Origin: CAZCGA01 sp964498075
Lineage (GTDB): Bacteria > Desulfobacterota > Binatia > HRBIN30
Reading direction: 5' to 3'
Length of the DNA stretch: 8,037 bases
NCBI GenBank assembly: GCA_964498075.1
Contig: CAZCGA010000218.1
Span: forward strand, 1 to 8,037
The notes under the pieces are model-generated. The model made no database searches, had not been told where the DNA came from, and saw nothing but the letters and a program-made list of their open reading frames with translations. The translations under genes and the position numbers were made by a program. Below are positions 7,279 to 8,037 of this stretch, piece by piece. How positions within the stretch are numbered: the first letter of the stretch is position 1; every line of letters begins with the position of its first letter.

Positions 7279-7590
7279 ATGAAGTGCACCTCCTGCGGGT
7301 ACGAAAATCCCGACGCCTCGCGCTTCTGCAATGGCTGTGGCCAGCTCCTGCATGCCCGTTGCGGATCCTGTGGAATCGAGAACCCACCCGGCGCACGGTT
7401 CTGTAATCAGTGCGGCGCATCCCTGCTGGGTTCTGGGTCCAGGGCTCAGGGTTCAGGAATCGGGATCGCCGAACCCCGAACCCTGACCCCCGCAGCTACA
7501 CCCCCAAACATCTCGCCGACAAAATCCTGCAATCCAAGTCCGCCCTCGAAGGCGAGCGCAAGCAGGTCACCGTGCTGTTCGCGGACGTGA
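7279..7590 (+). CDS. Third cyclase paralogue, N-terminal double zinc-ribbon part (frame-broken)
   Basis: Two zinc ribbons are clear: Cys 3, 6, 17, 20 and 28, 31, 42, 45, with the same spacing as in the second paralogue and ending in the shared motif CGASL. After about base 7427 the frame runs into a Gly/Ser-rich stretch from the palindromic repeat and then into out-of-frame cyclase DNA, ending at TGA 7588-7590. The cyclase domain that should follow is in the frame one base back, open from 7407 to the window edge. This entry and the next are therefore most likely the two halves of one gene, whose usual length would be above 1000 residues. Restoring one C in the C5 run at 7487-7491 would join them as LTPRSYTPKHLA, matching the second paralogue's linker exit. 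It could be a true pseudogene, a switched-off phase variant or an assembly error. Taken literally, the ORF encodes only a 103-residue zinc-ribbon protein. Confidence 0.72.
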   Translation: MKCTSCGYENPDASRFCNGCGQLLHARCGSCGIENPPGARFCNQCGASLLGSGSRAQGSGIGIAEPRTLTPAATPPNISPTKSCNPSPPSKASASRSPCCSRT

Positions 7591-8037
7591 AGGGCTCGAT
7601 GGAGCTGGCCGAGCAGCTCGATCCAGAAGAGTGGAGCGCCATCATGCAGCGCTTCTTCCGCATCCTGTCCGACGGCGTCGAGCGCTTCGAGGGTTTCGTC
7701 GACAAGTTCACCGGCGACGGCATCATGGCCCTCTTCGGCGCGCCGATCGCGCACGAGGACCACGCACAGCGCGCCTGCTACGCGGCGCTGCACCTGCTGG
7801 AGGAGCTGCGCGGCTACGCACGGGACGTGAAGCGCGCGCAGGGGCTCGACTTCGCGGTGCGCATCGGCCTGAACTCCGGCGACGTGGTGGTCGGCAAGAT
7901 CGGCGACGACCTGCGCATGGACTACACCGCGCAGGGTCACACGGTGGGCCTGGCGCAGCGCATGGAGCAGCTCGCGGCGCCGAACACCGCGGTGCTGAGT
8001 GGCGCTACTGCAGCGCTCGTCGAGGGCTTCTTCGAGC
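7410..8037 (+). CDS. Third cyclase paralogue, class III cyclase domain (shifted frame, runs off the right edge)
   Basis: This frame is open from 7407; the only start-like codon before the homology is GTG at 7410, without a Shine-Dalgarno, so it is probably not an independent gene. Homology begins at 7494 (SYTPKHLADKIL). Of the 47 residues from there to EEW, 45 are identical to the second paralogue. Metal Asp residues are present at 7584-7586 (LFADVKG) and 7716-7718 (TGDGIM). Unlike the other two paralogues it keeps Lys (7704-7706, in DKFTGDG) at the substrate-contact position. His (7938-7940) replaces the purine-selecting Asp and Gly (7947-7949) the transition-state Asn; the Arg (7959-7961) is kept, in LAQR rather than LAAR. 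The ATPase and TPR parts would lie beyond the window. By family it is a cytoplasmic nucleotide-signalling protein; whether it makes cAMP, cGMP or nothing cannot be told. Confidence 0.85.
   Translation, partial: MRRIPAGFWVQGSGFRNRDRRTPNPDPRSYTPKHLADKILQSKSALEGERKQVTVLFADVKGSMELAEQLDPEEWSAIMQRFFRILSDGVERFEGFVDKFTGDGIMALFGAPIAHEDHAQRACYAALHLLEELRGYARDVKRAQGLDFAVRIGLNSGDVVVGKIGDDLRMDYTAQGHTVGLAQRMEQLAAPNTAVLSGATAALVEGFFE
7428..7491 (+). repeat. Palindromic heptamer-repeat element B inside the zinc-ribbon/cyclase linker
   Basis: The left arm is four exact-period 7-bp units of the form GGGTTCA (starting at 7428, 7435, 7442 and 7449, varying at the fourth, fifth and seventh bases). The right arm is three 7-bp units, CGAACCC twice (7470, 7477) then TGACCCC (7484), followed by one more C. 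TCAGGGTTC (7446-7454) and GAACCCTGA (7478-7486) are perfect inverted copies; extended to 7442-7454 against 7478-7490 the match is 12 of 13. It occupies the same domain boundary as element A but has a different repeat unit. The frame break of the third paralogue is most simply placed here. Confidence 0.75.

Noticed and set aside
7410..7412. GTG as an independent start for a separate cyclase gene
   Set aside because: It has no Shine-Dalgarno, overlaps the zinc-ribbon coding part, and its first residues are repeat-derived and unrelated to the family. A broken single gene fits better.
7407..7590. Programmed -1 ribosomal frameshift joining zinc ribbon and cyclase
   Set aside because: No convincing X XXY YYZ slippery heptamer in the zinc-ribbon frame was found. 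The palindrome could form a stem, but the C5 run is within its arm rather than a suitable distance upstream. Indel or repeat-number change is simpler.

Overview
The window is GC-rich (roughly two thirds G+C by eye in the main genes) and densely coding. It looks like a chromosomal piece of a high-GC soil or environmental bacterium, such as a deltaproteobacterial, Rokubacteria-like or rhizobial-type lineage. The genus cannot be fixed from the sequence. The dominant theme is a cluster of large signalling proteins with the order (zinc ribbons) - class III nucleotidyl cyclase domain - STAND/AAA-type ATPase - TPR repeats. Three paralogues lie on the + strand.

Layout: (i) 1-2973 is the 3' part of the first paralogue, entering the window inside its cyclase domain. 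(ii) 2970-6401 is a complete second paralogue, overlapping the first by the four bases ATGA, so the two are very probably translationally coupled. (iii) 6453-7212, on the minus strand, is a broken NAD(P)-dependent imine-reductase/beta-hydroxyacid-dehydrogenase-like gene. It lacks its N-terminal Rossmann start, carries one frameshift and is visibly less GC-rich than its neighbours. (iv) From 7279 to the right edge is the 5' part of a third paralogue. Its zinc-ribbon half and cyclase half lie in different frames.

The most unusual signal is DNA-level. In both paralogues whose N-terminus is visible, the stretch joining the zinc ribbons to the cyclase domain consists of short tandem repeats arranged as an imperfect palindrome (3124-3209 and 7428-7491). 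The left arm of each has a strict 7-bp period, but the heptamers differ (AAGTC-based against GGGTTCA-based). In the third paralogue the frame break falls in this stretch. Because 7 is not a multiple of 3, one heptamer gained or lost switches the frame, so this linker could act as an on/off joint. A single missing C in a C5 run explains the break equally well.

Working model (inference): the C-terminal TPR and ATPase parts sense a ligand and oligomerise, and the N-terminal cyclase makes or senses a nucleotide. All three cyclase domains keep the second metal-binding Asp and the transition-state Arg but replace the transition-state Asn. Only the third keeps the substrate-contacting Lys, so catalytic output is uncertain. 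Intergenic sequence is short (6402-6452 and 7213-7278). I saw no tRNA, rRNA, CRISPR array or complete insertion sequence.
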